Origin: Streptomyces alboniger
GTDB lineage: Bacteria; Actinomycetota; Actinomycetes; Streptomycetales; Streptomycetaceae
Reading direction: 5' to 3'
Assembly: GCF_008704395.1 (NCBI RefSeq)
Contig: NZ_CP023695.1
Span: 1,054,001 to 1,118,000, forward strand
DNA: 64,000 bases
Made by a program: the position numbers and the translations under genes. The notes beneath the pieces were generated by a model, which saw only the letters and a list, made by a program, of their open reading frames with translations, was not told the origin of the DNA and ran no database searches. Numbering within the stretch: the stretch's first letter is position 1; every line of letters starts with the position of its first letter. Shown in pieces: positions 16,420 to 25,890 of the stretch.

Positions 16420-19400
16420 TCAGCGCGCGCACGCCCGGCGGGGCGACTGCTGGTAGGGATCGTGCAGATAGCGGGCGCGTTCCTGCGGACTGAGGTCCCT
16501 GCGCAGGGACCGGCAGATCCTGCTGATCGCCTCGTCGGCACTGAGGAGCACGTTCCACAGCCGCAGCGCGCCGTCGTCGCCGCCGCTGGCGACGGTGCGG
16601 CCGTCCGGGCTGAACGCCACCGTCCGCACCGGGCCGGCGTGCCCGGGCAGCACGGCCTTCTGCATGCTGGTGGACGCGTCCCACAGGCGTACCGTCCCTT
16701 CGCGGCCGCTGCTGGCCACCGTGCGGCCGTCGGGGCTGAAGTCCACCGTCTCGGCGCCGCGCCGGACTCCGGTCAGCTCGCCGCGGGCCCGTCCCGACTC
16801 CGCGTCCCACAGCCGCACGATGCCGTCGTCGCTGCCGCCGGCCACGGTGTACCCGGCCGGGGCGAACGACACCGAGCGGATGGGGGAGCCGCCCCCGCCG
16901 CGGACGCTCCGGGCCCTGCCGGTGCCCGTATCCCACAGGCGCAGGGTCCCGTCGAGCCCCCCGCTGGCGAGAATGCGACCGTCGGGGCTGAACGCGACGG
17001 ACCCCACGCCTCCTTGATGGCCCGTCAGCACTTTTCGCCGCCTGCCGGTAGCGGTGTCCCAGAGCCGTACGGTCCCGTCGCTTCCCGCGCCGGCGACGGT
17101 ACGGCCGTCCGGGGAGAACGCGACGGACAGCACACCGCCCCGATGGCCGGTCAGTACGTCCTGTTGCTCACCGCTGGCCGTGTCCCACAGCCGTACGGTC
17201 CCGTCGCCTCCCGCACCGGCGACCGTGCCGCCGTCCGGGCCGAACGCCACCGACCGCACGGGCCCCTCGTGACCGTCGAGTGTGGCGCGCGGCCTGCCGG
17301 TCGCCGCGTCCCGCAGCCGTATCGTGCCGTCGTCCCCGCCGTCCGCGACCCTGCGGCCGTCCGGGCTGAACGCCACCGAGTTCACCGCCCCCCGGGGCCC
17401 GGACACCGTGATGCGCGCCTTGCCGGTGGCCACGGCCCACAGTCGGACGGTCCCGTCGCGGCGGCCGCCGACGATCGTGCTGCCGTCCCTGCTGAACGCC
17501 ACGGACCGCACGCCGCCCCCCGGCCCGCTCAGCACGGCACGCCGTGCCCCGCTCGCCGCGTCCCACAGCCGTACGGTCCCGTCGCGGCCGCCGCTGACGA
17601 CCGTGCGCCCGTCGGGGCTGAACGCCACCGACTCGACGTCACGGCCGTGTCCGGTCAGCGTGAGGCCGTCCTCGCCGGTCGTCCGGTTCCACAGTTTCAC
17701 CGAGCCGTCGTGGCCCGCGGTGGCGGCGGTGCGGCCGTCCGGGCTGAACGCCACTGATTTCACCGCCCCCTCGTGTCCGTCGAGCGCGGTGCGTGTCCCG
17801 CCGGTGCGCGTGTTCCAGAGCCGGACGCCTCCGCCCTCGCCCGCGCCGGCGACCGTGCCGCCGTCCGGGCTGAACGCGACTGACAGCACCGCGCCCTGAT
17901 GCCCCGTCAGCGGCTTGCGCAGTTCGCCGGTCACCGTGTTCCAGAGGCGTACGGTGCCGTTGCGTCCACCGCTCGCCACCGTGCGGCCGTCCGGGCTGAA
18001 CGCCACCGACCGCACCATGCCCTGATGCTCCGCCAGCAAGGCTCGCTGTTGGCCTGTTCGCGTGTCCCACAGCCGTACGGTCCCGTCGCGGCCGCCGCTC
18101 ACCACCGTGCGGCCGTCGGGGCTCAACGCCACCGAGTGCACCGCCCCCTCGTGCCCCTCGAGTGTGATGCGCGCGCTGCTGGTGGCCGTGTTCCACAGCC
18201 GTACCGTGCCGTCCTGGCCGCCGCTCGCCACCGTGCGGCCGTCCGTGCTGATGGCCACCGACCCCACTTCCCCCTTGTGGCCGGTGAGCCTCTGCTGGAG
18301 AGGGCGCGAGGCCGCGGCCAGGAGACTGGTAGTGGCCTCGGCGGTGGGGCGGATGCGGTAGGCGTAGACGGCCAGGAGCGAGGCCAGGTCGGACTCGTCG
18401 GCGAGCAGGACGGACGCCTGGGCGGCAAGCTCCCGCGACAGGGCGCTGCGCTGTTCGGCGACGGCCTCGCGCCGGTGGCTCTCGCTGGTCCGGTACTGGT
18501 CCCAGGCGATCAGGCCCGCCACGAGCGCGATGACCAGCAGCACGGACAGGGTGACGGTGAGCCGGCGCAGACGCCGCGTGGTGCGGACCGCGGCGCGCCG
18601 CTCGCGGTCGCGGGCCGAGGTGCTCGCGGCCAGGAAGTCCCGCTCCAGTGCGCTCAGGGCGCCCTCGGGCGTGGCGGAATACTCCTCGGCCGCCGCCAGC
18701 CGTGTGCCGCGGTACAGCGCCCCCGGGTCGCGGCCCTCGCGGTCCCAGGCGGTGGCCGCCTCGCTCAGCCTCTGGTGCAGCAGCAGTCCCGCCCGGTCCT
18801 CGTCGATCCAGTGCCGCAGCCGCGGCCAGGCGTGCAGCAACGCCTCGTGGGTGAGTTCGACGGTGTCGGTGTCCAGCGTGATCAGGCGGGCGCGAGCCAG
18901 CGCGTCGACGACCGCCCCGACGCACGCCCGGTCCTCGCCGAGGGAGTCCAGGTCGGCACGGGGCAGGCGGCGTCCGGTGGCGTCCGCGTCCTCGCCGATC
19001 GCGACGAGGCGCAGCAGGACGGTGCGGGCCAGGCGGCGCTGTTCGCCGGTGAGCCCGGCGTGGACCGCCTCGGCCGTCTGGGCGAGGGCGTGCCGGATGC
19101 CGCCCGCGGCCTCGTACCCGGACAGGGTGAGGGCGCTGCCGCGTCGACGGCGCCAGGTCTCGCGCAGCGCGTGGGAGACCAGCGGCAGCACCGTGGCCCG
19201 GCCGGTGGCGTCGGCGATCACGCGGGCGAGGAGCGCCCCCTCCACGGTGCAGTCCGCGCGGGCGGCGGGCCGGCTGATCGCCCGGCGCAGTTCGTCGGTC
19301 GTCATCGGCCCCACGAGCAACTGGGCGTCGCGCAGCGCCTGGACGAGGTCGGGGTACTGGGCGCAGCGCGCGTAGAAGTCGGCCCGCACGCCGAGGACGA

Positions 19401-20211
19401 CGCGGGTCCGGCTGTTGGCCGCCTGGGCCGCGGTGAGCAGGGCGGTGATGAACCGGGTGCGTTCCGCGGCGTCGGCGCAGAGGGTGAACACCTCCTCGAA
19501 CTGGTCGACGACCAGGAGGAGTTCGGCGTCGGGCGGCCGGTCGGCCAGCGCTTTGAGCACGGTCAGATGCAGGGCCCGGGGGTCCGCCGCCAGCTCCCGG
19601 CGCAGGGCGGTGGCCGAGTCCGCGCCGACGGCGGCGAGCCGGGCGGCGCACTCCTCCAGGGGGTGGGCGCCGGCCGCGAACAGGACGGTGGTCCACTCGG
19701 CGTGGGGCCCTTCGCGCAGGCGCGGCAGCAGGCCCGCCCGCAGCAGCGAGGACTTTCCCGCCCCCGAGGCGCCGAACACGGCGAGGAAGCGGCGCTCGCG
19801 GATCCGGCGGACCAGGTCGTCGGTCAGCTGCTCCCGCCCGAAGAACCAGGCGGCGTCCTCCTGCTGGAACGCGGCGAGCCCCACATAGGGTCCGCGGCGC
19901 TCGCCGTCACCGGCGGCCGGGGCCTCGTCGGCTGCCTCGTCGGCGGCGAGCCGGGCGCTGAGCGCGTGCCAGCGCGCCTCCCAGGCGGTCGCGTCCCCGC
20001 CGCAGGCCCGGACGTAGGCGAGGGTGACCGGCAGGCTCGGCAGTCTGCGGCCGCCCGCCGCGTCGGCCAGCGTCGTCGACGAGTAGTGGGCGTCGCGCGC
20101 CAGCTGGCGGTACGGCGGGCCGCCCGCCTTCTCCCGCAGCTTGCGCAGGTCGGCCGCGAACGCGGTCAGCTCGCTCCCGTCGTCCTCCAGCGGACGCTCT
20201 CCGCGCGGCAC
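16420..20211 (-). CDS. HTH - nSTAND ATPase - transmembrane - 14x WD40 repeat protein
   Basis: A 1263-aa signalling-type protein. The N-terminal domain (about 1-90) resembles an XRE-like helix-turn-helix, with RQLARDAHYSSTTLADAAGGR. The nSTAND ATPase follows, introduced by GPYVGLAAFQQEDAAWFFGRE, with Walker A GASGAGKS near residue 155 and Walker B LLLVVDQFEE. One membrane helix (about 540-562) precedes a short Ala-rich linker. Fourteen WD40 repeats of about 42 residues (from about 640) follow, enough for two seven-bladed propellers. The repeats are so alike that the DNA has a 126-bp period from about 16560 to 18290. The start is the GTG at 20209-20211; another GTG 9 bp upstream is equally possible. 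STAND proteins act as ligand-triggered switches; the ligand and output here are unknown. Confidence 0.88.
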   Translation of the reverse strand: MPRGERPLEDDGSELTAFAADLRKLREKAGGPPYRQLARDAHYSSTTLADAAGGRRLPSLPVTLAYVRACGGDATAWEARWHALSARLAADEAADEAPAAGDGERRGPYVGLAAFQQEDAAWFFGREQLTDDLVRRIRERRFLAVFGASGAGKSSLLRAGLLPRLREGPHAEWTTVLFAAGAHPLEECAARLAAVGADSATALRRELAADPRALHLTVLKALADRPPDAELLLVVDQFEEVFTLCADAAERTRFITALLTAAQAANSRTRVVLGVRADFYARCAQYPDLVQALRDAQLLVGPMTTDELRRAISRPAARADCTVEGALLARVIADATGRATVLPLVSHALRETWRRRRGSALTLSGYEAAGGIRHALAQTAEAVHAGLTGEQRRLARTVLLRLVAIGEDADATGRRLPRADLDSLGEDRACVGAVVDALARARLITLDTDTVELTHEALLHAWPRLRHWIDEDRAGLLLHQRLSEAATAWDREGRDPGALYRGTRLAAAEEYSATPEGALSALERDFLAASTSARDRERRAAVRTTRRLRRLTVTLSVLLVIALVAGLIAWDQYRTSESHRREAVAEQRSALSRELAAQASVLLADESDLASLLAVYAYRIRPTAEATTSLLAAASRPLQQRLTGHKGEVGSVAISTDGRTVASGGQDGTVRLWNTATSSARITLEGHEGAVHSVALSPDGRTVVSGGRDGTVRLWDTRTGQQRALLAEHQGMVRSVAFSPDGRTVASGGRNGTVRLWNTVTGELRKPLTGHQGAVLSVAFSPDGGTVAGAGEGGGVRLWNTRTGGTRTALDGHEGAVKSVAFSPDGRTAATAGHDGSVKLWNRTTGEDGLTLTGHGRDVESVAFSPDGRTVVSGGRDGTVRLWDAASGARRAVLSGPGGGVRSVAFSRDGSTIVGGRRDGTVRLWAVATGKARITVSGPRGAVNSVAFSPDGRRVADGGDDGTIRLRDAATGRPRATLDGHEGPVRSVAFGPDGGTVAGAGGDGTVRLWDTASGEQQDVLTGHRGGVLSVAFSPDGRTVAGAGSDGTVRLWDTATGRRRKVLTGHQGGVGSVAFSPDGRILASGGLDGTLRLWDTGTGRARSVRGGGGSPIRSVSFAPAGYTVAGGSDDGIVRLWDAESGRARGELTGVRRGAETVDFSPDGRTVASSGREGTVRLWDASTSMQKAVLPGHAGPVRTVAFSPDGRTVASGGDDGALRLWNVLLSADEAISRICRSLRRDLSPQERARYLHDPYQQSPRRACAR

Positions 20212-20385
20212 AGCTACCACCCCCGGCCCACCGTGGCTCCGAACGTCATTGTCCGCGCCGGTCGGCGGGGCTCGCGCCACCTGATCCGGACAACGGTCGA
20301 GGCGATTCCTGCGAGGTTGCCGCTCGATATGGGGGTAGACAGTGTTACTCGGCGGTGAGGTGATGTAGCGATGAGAGGAGACGCC

Positions 20386-21351
20386 ATGGCATCGGACGAC
20401 GCTGGGGCCGAGGAGGAGGGTGAGCGCCTGCTCGACGGGCTGCGGGTGGACGAGGCCCGGCCGGAGCGTCCGGTGCTGCTCGACGAGCAGGGCGAGCCGT
20501 TGCGGACCTGGCAGGAGAACTACCCCTACCGGGAGAAGATGCGGCGGAAGACCTACGAGCGCCGGAAGCGTTTCCTCCAGATCGAGCTGCTGAAGTTGCA
20601 GAAGACGGTCCGCGAGCAGGGGCAGCGCATCGTGGTCGTCTGCGAGGGGCGGGACGCCGCGGGCAAGGGCGGCACCATCAAGCGCTTCACCGAACGCCTC
20701 AACCCGCGAGGCGCTCGCGTCGTGGCCCTGGACAAGCCCACCGAGCGCGAGGCGGGCCAGTGGTACTTCCAGCGTTACGTGGCGCAGCTCCCGTCGGCCG
20801 GGGAGATCGTCTTCTTCGACCGCTCCTGGTACAACCGCGCCGGCGTCGAGCCCGTGATGGGCTTCTGCACCCCGCAGGAGCACCGGCAGTTCCTCCAGCA
20901 GGCCCCGCTGTTCGAGAAGATGCTCACCGACGACGGGATCGTGCTGATCAAGTTCTGGCTCTCCGTCTCGCAGGCGGAGCAGCGTACGCGCTTCGCGATC
21001 CGTCAGGTGGATCCCGTACGGCAGTGGAAGCTGTCCCCGACGGACCTGGCCTCGCTCGACCTCTGGGACGCGTACACCAAGGCCAAGGTGGAGATGTTCC
21101 GGGCGACGGACACGGTTCACGCCCCGTGGTCGGTGATCAAGTTCAACGACAAGCGCCGGGGGCGTCTTGAGGCGATCCGGCACCTGTTGCTGCGTATGGA
21201 CTACGAGGCGAAGGACAAGGACGCCGTGGGCGAGGCGGATCCGCTGATCATCGGCCCGGCCGACACGCTTCTGGAAGCGGGTGAGGACCCCACGGACCTG
21301 TCCCCCAGCAGGATCGCCCACTACGAGCAGGGGCCGGGCCAGCATCCCTGA
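20386..21351 (+). CDS. ppk2: polyphosphate kinase 2 family protein
   Basis: PPK2 transfers phosphate between polyphosphate and nucleotides, usually making ATP or GTP from polyphosphate. The 321-aa protein has the Walker A loop EGRDAAGKGG, the Walker B segment FFDRSWYNRAGVEPVMGF and the lid-type segment RFAIRQVDPVRQWKLSP, all canonical, in a single domain of usual length. The ATG at 20386 is chosen over one 15 bp upstream because AGGAG sits 5 nt before it. It is divergent from the nSTAND gene with 174 bp between. Whether ADP or GDP is preferred cannot be read from the sequence. Confidence 0.93.
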   Translation: MASDDAGAEEEGERLLDGLRVDEARPERPVLLDEQGEPLRTWQENYPYREKMRRKTYERRKRFLQIELLKLQKTVREQGQRIVVVCEGRDAAGKGGTIKRFTERLNPRGARVVALDKPTEREAGQWYFQRYVAQLPSAGEIVFFDRSWYNRAGVEPVMGFCTPQEHRQFLQQAPLFEKMLTDDGIVLIKFWLSVSQAEQRTRFAIRQVDPVRQWKLSPTDLASLDLWDAYTKAKVEMFRATDTVHAPWSVIKFNDKRRGRLEAIRHLLLRMDYEAKDKDAVGEADPLIIGPADTLLEAGEDPTDLSPSRIAHYEQGPGQHP

Positions 21352-21375
21352 CGCGCCGCTCGGCCCCGGCGGGCG

Positions 21376-22113
21376 TCACGGCGCGTGCGCCGGGATCCGG
21401 CGGTGGACGTCCTCCAGCAGGTTCCGCATGGCGGCGCGGAAGATCTCGGCCTGATGGTCGCCGGTGAAGGAGGTGTGGCCGAAGACTTCGAGGACCACGA
21501 GGCCGTGCAGATGTCCCCACGCGCTCAGGAGCAGCGTGGTCGCGGATGGCGGCAGGTCCCCCAGGCCGTCAGGGGGCAGCTGTTCCAGGTGTGCCCGGAG
21601 TGCGGGCGAGAGCGCGGGGGTGTCGGCCGCTGCGAGCTGCGCCGTGGTGAACCCGGCGAACATCTCGCGTTCGAAGATCGTGCTCATCCGGCGCATGGCC
21701 CGGGTCGTCGGGCCGTCGGCGGGCGCCTCGTACTCCCGCAGTGGCGTGCCGTAGAGGAGCTGGAAGTGCTCGGGGTGGGCGATGGCCCATCGGCGGTAGC
21801 CCTCGGCCGCGACGACCAGGCGCGGCGGGTCCGCGCCGTCCGCAGCGGTGTCGACGGCCGTCTGCACGGCGTCGGCCAGGTCGTCGTACGCCTTGGTGAT
21901 GAGCGCCGTGACGAGGGCGTCCCGGTTCGGGAAGTAGTGGTAGAGGGCCTGGACGGTCATGCCGAGGCTGCGGGCGACGGCGCGCAGGGACAGAGCCGCG
22001 GGCCCGTGTGCGGTGATGTGCTGCTCGGCGGCGTCCAGGATCTCCTGAGTGGCTGCGGCCCTTCGGCGCTGGCGCAGGGTGGGCGGGGCGGCGGCTTCTC
22101 GGTCGGCGAGCAT
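21376..22113 (-). CDS. TetR-family transcriptional regulator
   Basis: A 245-aa repressor. The N-terminal HTH spans about residues 18-65, with ILDAAEQHITAHGPAALSLRAVARSLGM and the family hallmark ALYHYFPNRDALV. The C-terminal ligand domain is of the TetR_C type with the segment EGYRRWAIAHPEHFQLLYG. It is divergent from the MMPL transporter gene (180-bp gap) and most likely represses it and itself. The ATG at 22111-22113 is used; a GTG 33 bp upstream could extend the protein. The effector is unknown, although partners of MMPL pumps often sense lipids or antibiotics. Confidence 0.88.
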   Translation of the reverse strand: MLADREAAAPPTLRQRRRAAATQEILDAAEQHITAHGPAALSLRAVARSLGMTVQALYHYFPNRDALVTALITKAYDDLADAVQTAVDTAADGADPPRLVVAAEGYRRWAIAHPEHFQLLYGTPLREYEAPADGPTTRAMRRMSTIFEREMFAGFTTAQLAAADTPALSPALRAHLEQLPPDGLGDLPPSATTLLLSAWGHLHGLVVLEVFGHTSFTGDHQAEIFRAAMRNLLEDVHRRIPAHAP

Positions 22114-22177
22114 GCGGCGACGGTACGACGGTAACGCCCGCACCGCCAGGGCCAGTTGCCTGCCGTGAAGAAAATCT

Positions 22178-22200
22178 GACACTGCCAAATCTTCCGTGTC
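22178..22200. promoter_or_regulatory. possible TetR operator in the TetR/MMPL divergent region
   Basis: GACAC (22178-22182) and GTGTC (22196-22200) form an inverted repeat with a 13-bp spacer in the 180-bp gap between the two genes. The spacing is plausible for a TetR dimer, but the arms are only 5 bp. Confidence 0.3.
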
Positions 22201-22293
22201 CTCACTAGCGTCACTCGCGGCGGCGAAGCGTGCGACCCCCGTTTCATCCGCCTTCATCCGTAGGAAACGCGGGGACACCAAAGGAGAACGTGC

Positions 22294-24462
22294 GTGTTTG
22301 AACGCATAGCCGAACTGGCGATCCGCCGGTCCCGGCTGGTACTCGTCATCGCCGTCGTGGCCGTGGCCCTCATGGGCGCCCTGGGCGCCGGCGCGTTCGG
22401 GAAGCTGCTCGGCGGCGGTTTCGACGACCCGTCCTCCCAGTCCTCGCGGGCCAGGGAGGTCATCGACGAGAAGTTCGGCGGAGAGACGAACCTGGTGCTG
22501 CTGGTCCGTTCCTCCGAGGGCCGCGTCGACAGTCCTGAAGCCGAACGGAACGGCCGGGCCCTGGTGGCCGAGCTGAAGGAGGAGCAGGACCTCGACAACG
22601 TGGTCTCGTACTGGGACACGAACAGTCCCGGCCTGCGCTCCGAGGACGGCCGCGAGGCCCTCGTCCTCGCCCGGGTGAAGGGACACGACACGGAGCGGCA
22701 GGAGAACGCCAAGGGCGTCATCGACGTCTACGCCGGAACGTACAAGGACGCGCTCACGGTGAAGGCCGGTGGCAGCGCCGGCGTGAGTTACGAGATGGGG
22801 CCGCAGACCGGCGAGGACCTCGTCCTCGCGGAGTCCATCGCCGTACCGCTCGTCCTGCTGCTGCTCCTGGTCGTCTTCGGCACCGTGGTCTCCGCGCTGC
22901 TGCCACTGGCCATCGCGCTCATCGCCATCGTGGGGGTGTTCGCCGAGCTGTACCTCGTCGGCAGCGTCACCGACGTGTCCGTCTTCGCGGTCAATCTGAC
23001 CACGGCCCTCGGTCTGGGCCTGGGCGTCGACTACGCCCTGCTGATGGTCAGCCGGTTCCGGGAGCAGCTCGCGGCGGGGGTGGGCGTGGAGGACGCCGTC
23101 CGCGCGACGATGAGCACCGCGGGGCGTACGGTCGCGTTCTCCGCCGCGACCGTGGCCGCCGCGCTCGCGGCGCTCATGGTGTTCCCGCAGTACTTCCTGC
23201 GCTCGTTCGGCTACTCCGGCGTCGGTGTCGTCGTCATCGCGGCCCTCGCCACCCTGTTCGTGATGCCGGCGCTGCTCAACGTCCTCGGCCACCGGGTCAA
23301 CCGCGGCCGGATGCCGTGGGCGCAGCCGGGGCGCTCCGGATCCGGGGCGTCCTTGTGGGGGCGTCTTGCCAGGACCGTCATGCGCCGGCCCGCGCTCACC
23401 GCGCTGCCCGTGCTCGCGGTGCTGGTCGCGGCGGCGAGCCCGCTGCTCGGCATCACCTTCGGCACGGCGGACGAACGCGTGCTGCCCGAGGGCGCCGAGA
23501 GCCGCCAGGTCTCGGTGTCGCTGCGGGAGAACTTCAACGGCAACGACGCCGCGGCCCTGCGCGTCGTCATCGACGAGTCCGTGGACAGGGCCCCCTTGGA
23601 GGCGTACGCGGCCGGACTGTCCCGGCTCGACGGCGTCACCCGCGTCGAGGCCAGCACGGGGGTCTACGCCGAGGGGCGGGCCACGGCGGCCGGCCCCGGC
23701 AACGCGGCGCTCGGCCGCCCCGGCGCGCAGCAGCTCAACGTGGTGAGCGCCCTGACGCCGAAGTCGGACGCGGCCAAGGAGCTGGTCGAGGAGGTCAGGT
23801 CGGCCGCCCCGCCCTCGGGGACCGAGCCGCTGGTGGGCGGCGGCGACGCCGAACTGGTCGATTCCAACGACTCGATCGGCGGCAGGCTCCCGCTCGCCGT
23901 GGGCCTGATCGTGGTCACCACCTTCCTGCTGCTCTTCCTGTTCACCGGCAGCGTCGTCCAGCCGCTGCGTGCGCTGGTCCTCAACGCGGTCGGCCTGGGA
24001 GCGACCGTCGGCGTCATGACCTGGATCTTCCAGGACGGCCACCTCTCCGGTCTGCTCGGCTTCACGCCGCAGCCGATGGAGACGTCGATGACCGTGCTGA
24101 TGTTCTGCGTCGCCTTCGGCCTCTCGATGGACTACGAGGTGTTCGTCACCAGCCGGATCAAGGAGCTGCACGAGCTGGGCGAGGACAACGAGTCGGCCGT
24201 GGTGAACGGCCTCGGACACACCGGGCGCGTCGTCAGCGCGGCGGCGGCGCTGATCGCGGTGAGCTTCTTCGCGTTCGGGACGGCCGAGATCAGCTTCATG
24301 CAGCTGTTCGGTCTGGGCAGCGGCCTCGCCATCCTCATCGACGCCATCGCCGTACGCGGTGTCCTCGTCCCCGCGTCGATGCGGCTGCTCGGCCGCTCGG
24401 CCTGGTACGCGCCCGGTTTCCTGCGCGCGTTCCACGGGCGCTTCGGCCTCTCGGAGGCCTGA
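22294..24462 (+). CDS. MMPL-family RND transporter
   Basis: A 722-aa proton-driven exporter of the MMPL family, the usual length in Streptomyces, exporting lipids or hydrophobic small molecules across the membrane. It has an N-terminal helix (about 13-33), a periplasmic-type loop with SSQSSRAREVIDEKFGGE, a bundle of helices with the family motif GLGLGVDYALLMVSRFREQL (the Asp-Tyr pair of the proton relay), a second extracellular loop, and a second bundle with CVAFGLSMDYEVFVTSRIKE. The GTG start has AAGGAG 7 nt upstream. It is probably controlled by the divergent TetR regulator. Confidence 0.93.
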   Translation: MFERIAELAIRRSRLVLVIAVVAVALMGALGAGAFGKLLGGGFDDPSSQSSRAREVIDEKFGGETNLVLLVRSSEGRVDSPEAERNGRALVAELKEEQDLDNVVSYWDTNSPGLRSEDGREALVLARVKGHDTERQENAKGVIDVYAGTYKDALTVKAGGSAGVSYEMGPQTGEDLVLAESIAVPLVLLLLLVVFGTVVSALLPLAIALIAIVGVFAELYLVGSVTDVSVFAVNLTTALGLGLGVDYALLMVSRFREQLAAGVGVEDAVRATMSTAGRTVAFSAATVAAALAALMVFPQYFLRSFGYSGVGVVVIAALATLFVMPALLNVLGHRVNRGRMPWAQPGRSGSGASLWGRLARTVMRRPALTALPVLAVLVAAASPLLGITFGTADERVLPEGAESRQVSVSLRENFNGNDAAALRVVIDESVDRAPLEAYAAGLSRLDGVTRVEASTGVYAEGRATAAGPGNAALGRPGAQQLNVVSALTPKSDAAKELVEEVRSAAPPSGTEPLVGGGDAELVDSNDSIGGRLPLAVGLIVVTTFLLLFLFTGSVVQPLRALVLNAVGLGATVGVMTWIFQDGHLSGLLGFTPQPMETSMTVLMFCVAFGLSMDYEVFVTSRIKELHELGEDNESAVVNGLGHTGRVVSAAAALIAVSFFAFGTAEISFMQLFGLGSGLAILIDAIAVRGVLVPASMRLLGRSAWYAPGFLRAFHGRFGLSEA

Positions 24463-24469
24463 CCGGGTG

Positions 24470-24859
24470 TCAGGCGTCCTGCGGGTACCAGCGCAGCTCC
24501 ACGGTGTTGCCGTCGGGGTCCCGCACGTAGAGGGAGAGGGCGGTGCCCCGGGCGCCGAAACGCTCGCCGGGGCCGTCCAGGACCGTGAAGACGCCGGAGT
24601 CGATGACCTGCTGCCAGTCGAGCGGCTCGACCGCCAAGCAGATGTGGTCGACGCTGGAGCCCGCCGGCTGCCCTTCGGGGGCCTCGACGAGGTCGATGAT
24701 GGTGGTGGGGCTGACCCGCACGGACGGGAAGGGGGCCTTGCCGGCCCGCCACTCCTCGACGCGCAACGGCTCAAGGCCCAACGGGCCGGTGTAGAAGGCG
24801 AGTGAACGCTCGATGTCGGCGACGTTCAGGACGAGGTGGTCGAAGGCGAGCACACGCAT
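24470..24859 (-). CDS. VOC-family (glyoxalase/bleomycin-resistance fold) protein
   Basis: A 129-aa vicinal-oxygen-chelate protein. It starts with the typical FDHLVLNVADIERSLAFYTGPLGLEP and ends with LYVRDPDGNTVELRWY. Likely metal ligands are His in FDHLVL, His in VDHICLAV and the terminal Glu of VELRW. The substrate is not deducible; dioxygenase, isomerase and drug-binding relatives share the fold. The ATG has GGAGAG 4 nt upstream. It converges with the MMPL gene with only 7 bp between stops. Confidence 0.85.
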   Translation of the reverse strand: MRVLAFDHLVLNVADIERSLAFYTGPLGLEPLRVEEWRAGKAPFPSVRVSPTTIIDLVEAPEGQPAGSSVDHICLAVEPLDWQQVIDSGVFTVLDGPGERFGARGTALSLYVRDPDGNTVELRWYPQDA

Positions 24860-24972
24860 GGTCTCTCCGCGGGTCGCGGCGCCTGGGCGCCGGGGGTGTA
24901 CGACGGTCTCGCCGTCGCGCTTCGGCTGCGCCCCATGATCGCCGAGCGGAGATCCATCGGTCCACCACGTGG

Positions 24973-25347
24973 TTACGGATGCAGCGCCGCCCAGGTGTTG
25001 GGCCCGACGAACCCGTCCGCGCTCAGGCCGACGCTCTGCTGGAAGTTCTTGACCGCGGCCAGGGTGGCGTCGCCGAAGATCTTGTCCATGGTGACGCTCT
25101 TGTAGCCGTAGACCTTGTTCAGGACGCACTGAAGGTGCCCGACGGCGTCGTTCGCGTGGCCCTTGCCCAGTTCCGGGTGGGTTCCGGTGTACGGGCAGTG
25201 GCGCCACTCCCCGTTGGTGGCCTGCTGGACGCGCACGTCGTCCGCGGCCCCGTCCAGTGCCACGGCGGGTCCCGCCAGCAGCGCGCAGCCGAGCAGCGCG
25301 GCGGCGAGCGTACGGACGCGGTCGCGTCGGTTGGGTCGTGACGTCAC
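24973..25347 (-). CDS. small secreted peptidoglycan-binding-domain protein
   Basis: A 124-aa protein with a Sec signal peptide (positively charged TSRPNRRDRVR, hydrophobic core LAAALLGCALLAG, likely cleavage after about residue 30). The mature part has a PG_binding_1-type fold with VGHLQCVLNKVYGYKS and IFGDATLAAVKNFQQSVGLSADGFVGPNTWAAL. Two cysteines (CPYT and LQCV) could form a disulfide. The GTG start is preceded by GGGAG about 8 nt upstream. It probably binds cell-wall peptidoglycan outside the cell; no catalytic domain is attached. It is the last of three co-directional secreted-protein genes. Confidence 0.85.
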   Translation of the reverse strand: MTSRPNRRDRVRTLAAALLGCALLAGPAVALDGAADDVRVQQATNGEWRHCPYTGTHPELGKGHANDAVGHLQCVLNKVYGYKSVTMDKIFGDATLAAVKNFQQSVGLSADGFVGPNTWAALHP

Positions 25348-25384
25348 GGTGAACTCTCCCGAACGGTGTGGTGGGGTATGCGGA

Positions 25385-25861
25385 TCAGAACCACGGGCAG
25401 CGGGGCAGCCCGGGGTAGGGGTGCTTCTGGGTCTCCACGACCCTGGCCGGCACCATGCCCCAGCCCTTGATGCCGGGCAGGCTGACGACCTCGTCGCCCT
25501 GCGTGTAGTACCAGACCTTGTTTCCGTCGGGCGCGGGGTCGCCCTCGGTCCAGCACACGAACCAGCTCGGCGTGTACTTGAGGCGGCCGGTGACCGGCGC
25601 GTTGAAGGCGGGGCGGCCGAACGTGTCGGAGATCAGGTTGTCGCAGTACAAATCGAGGCTGAAGACGTTGCCCAGGGTGTCCCTGTGCGGCTGGTTCTGC
25701 CGCAGCGAGCAGGTCGCCGACGCGTCGGCCGCACCGGCGCGGGGCGCTGCCTGGCTCGCCTGTGCGGCCGGCACCGGCCCGGCGGCCAGCGTCAGACAGA
25801 GCGCGGCTCCCGCGAGGGCGGCACGGCGCTTCCGGGGGTGCTGTGCGAGTGCGGGGCTCAT
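25385..25861 (-). CDS. small secreted protein with WFVCW...WYYTQGD domain
   Basis: A 158-aa protein with a signal peptide (RKRRAALAGAALCLTLAAG, cleavage near residue 33-36). I do not recognise the family. The last 60 residues contain PSWFVCWTEGDP, WYYTQGDEV and GIKGWGMVPA, and end in PGLPRCPWF. The same pattern recurs in the next protein, so this is a paralogous module of about 55 residues. Four cysteines in the mature part (TCSL, LYCDN, FVCW, PRCPW) suggest two disulfides. TGGAG lies 7 nt before the ATG. Genes on both sides encode secreted proteins. Confidence 0.8.
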   Translation of the reverse strand: MSPALAQHPRKRRAALAGAALCLTLAAGPVPAAQASQAAPRAGAADASATCSLRQNQPHRDTLGNVFSLDLYCDNLISDTFGRPAFNAPVTGRLKYTPSWFVCWTEGDPAPDGNKVWYYTQGDEVVSLPGIKGWGMVPARVVETQKHPYPGLPRCPWF

Positions 25862-25890
25862 GCGCGTACTCCAGAGAACGGCACTGGTCC

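Noticed and set aside
16560..18290. Array of 126-bp direct repeats resembling a CRISPR or satellite
   Set aside because: The period equals 42 codons and the units encode WD40 repeats in one open frame, with no spacers.
20212..21345. Extension of the nSTAND frame upstream across the PPK2 gene
   Set aside because: The upstream part is antisense to PPK2, which has all its catalytic motifs. The true start is at the intergenic GTG near 20211.
22114..24774. Extension of the TetR frame upstream across the MMPL gene
   Set aside because: This part is antisense to a complete MMPL transporter, and its residues are low-complexity and lack any domain.
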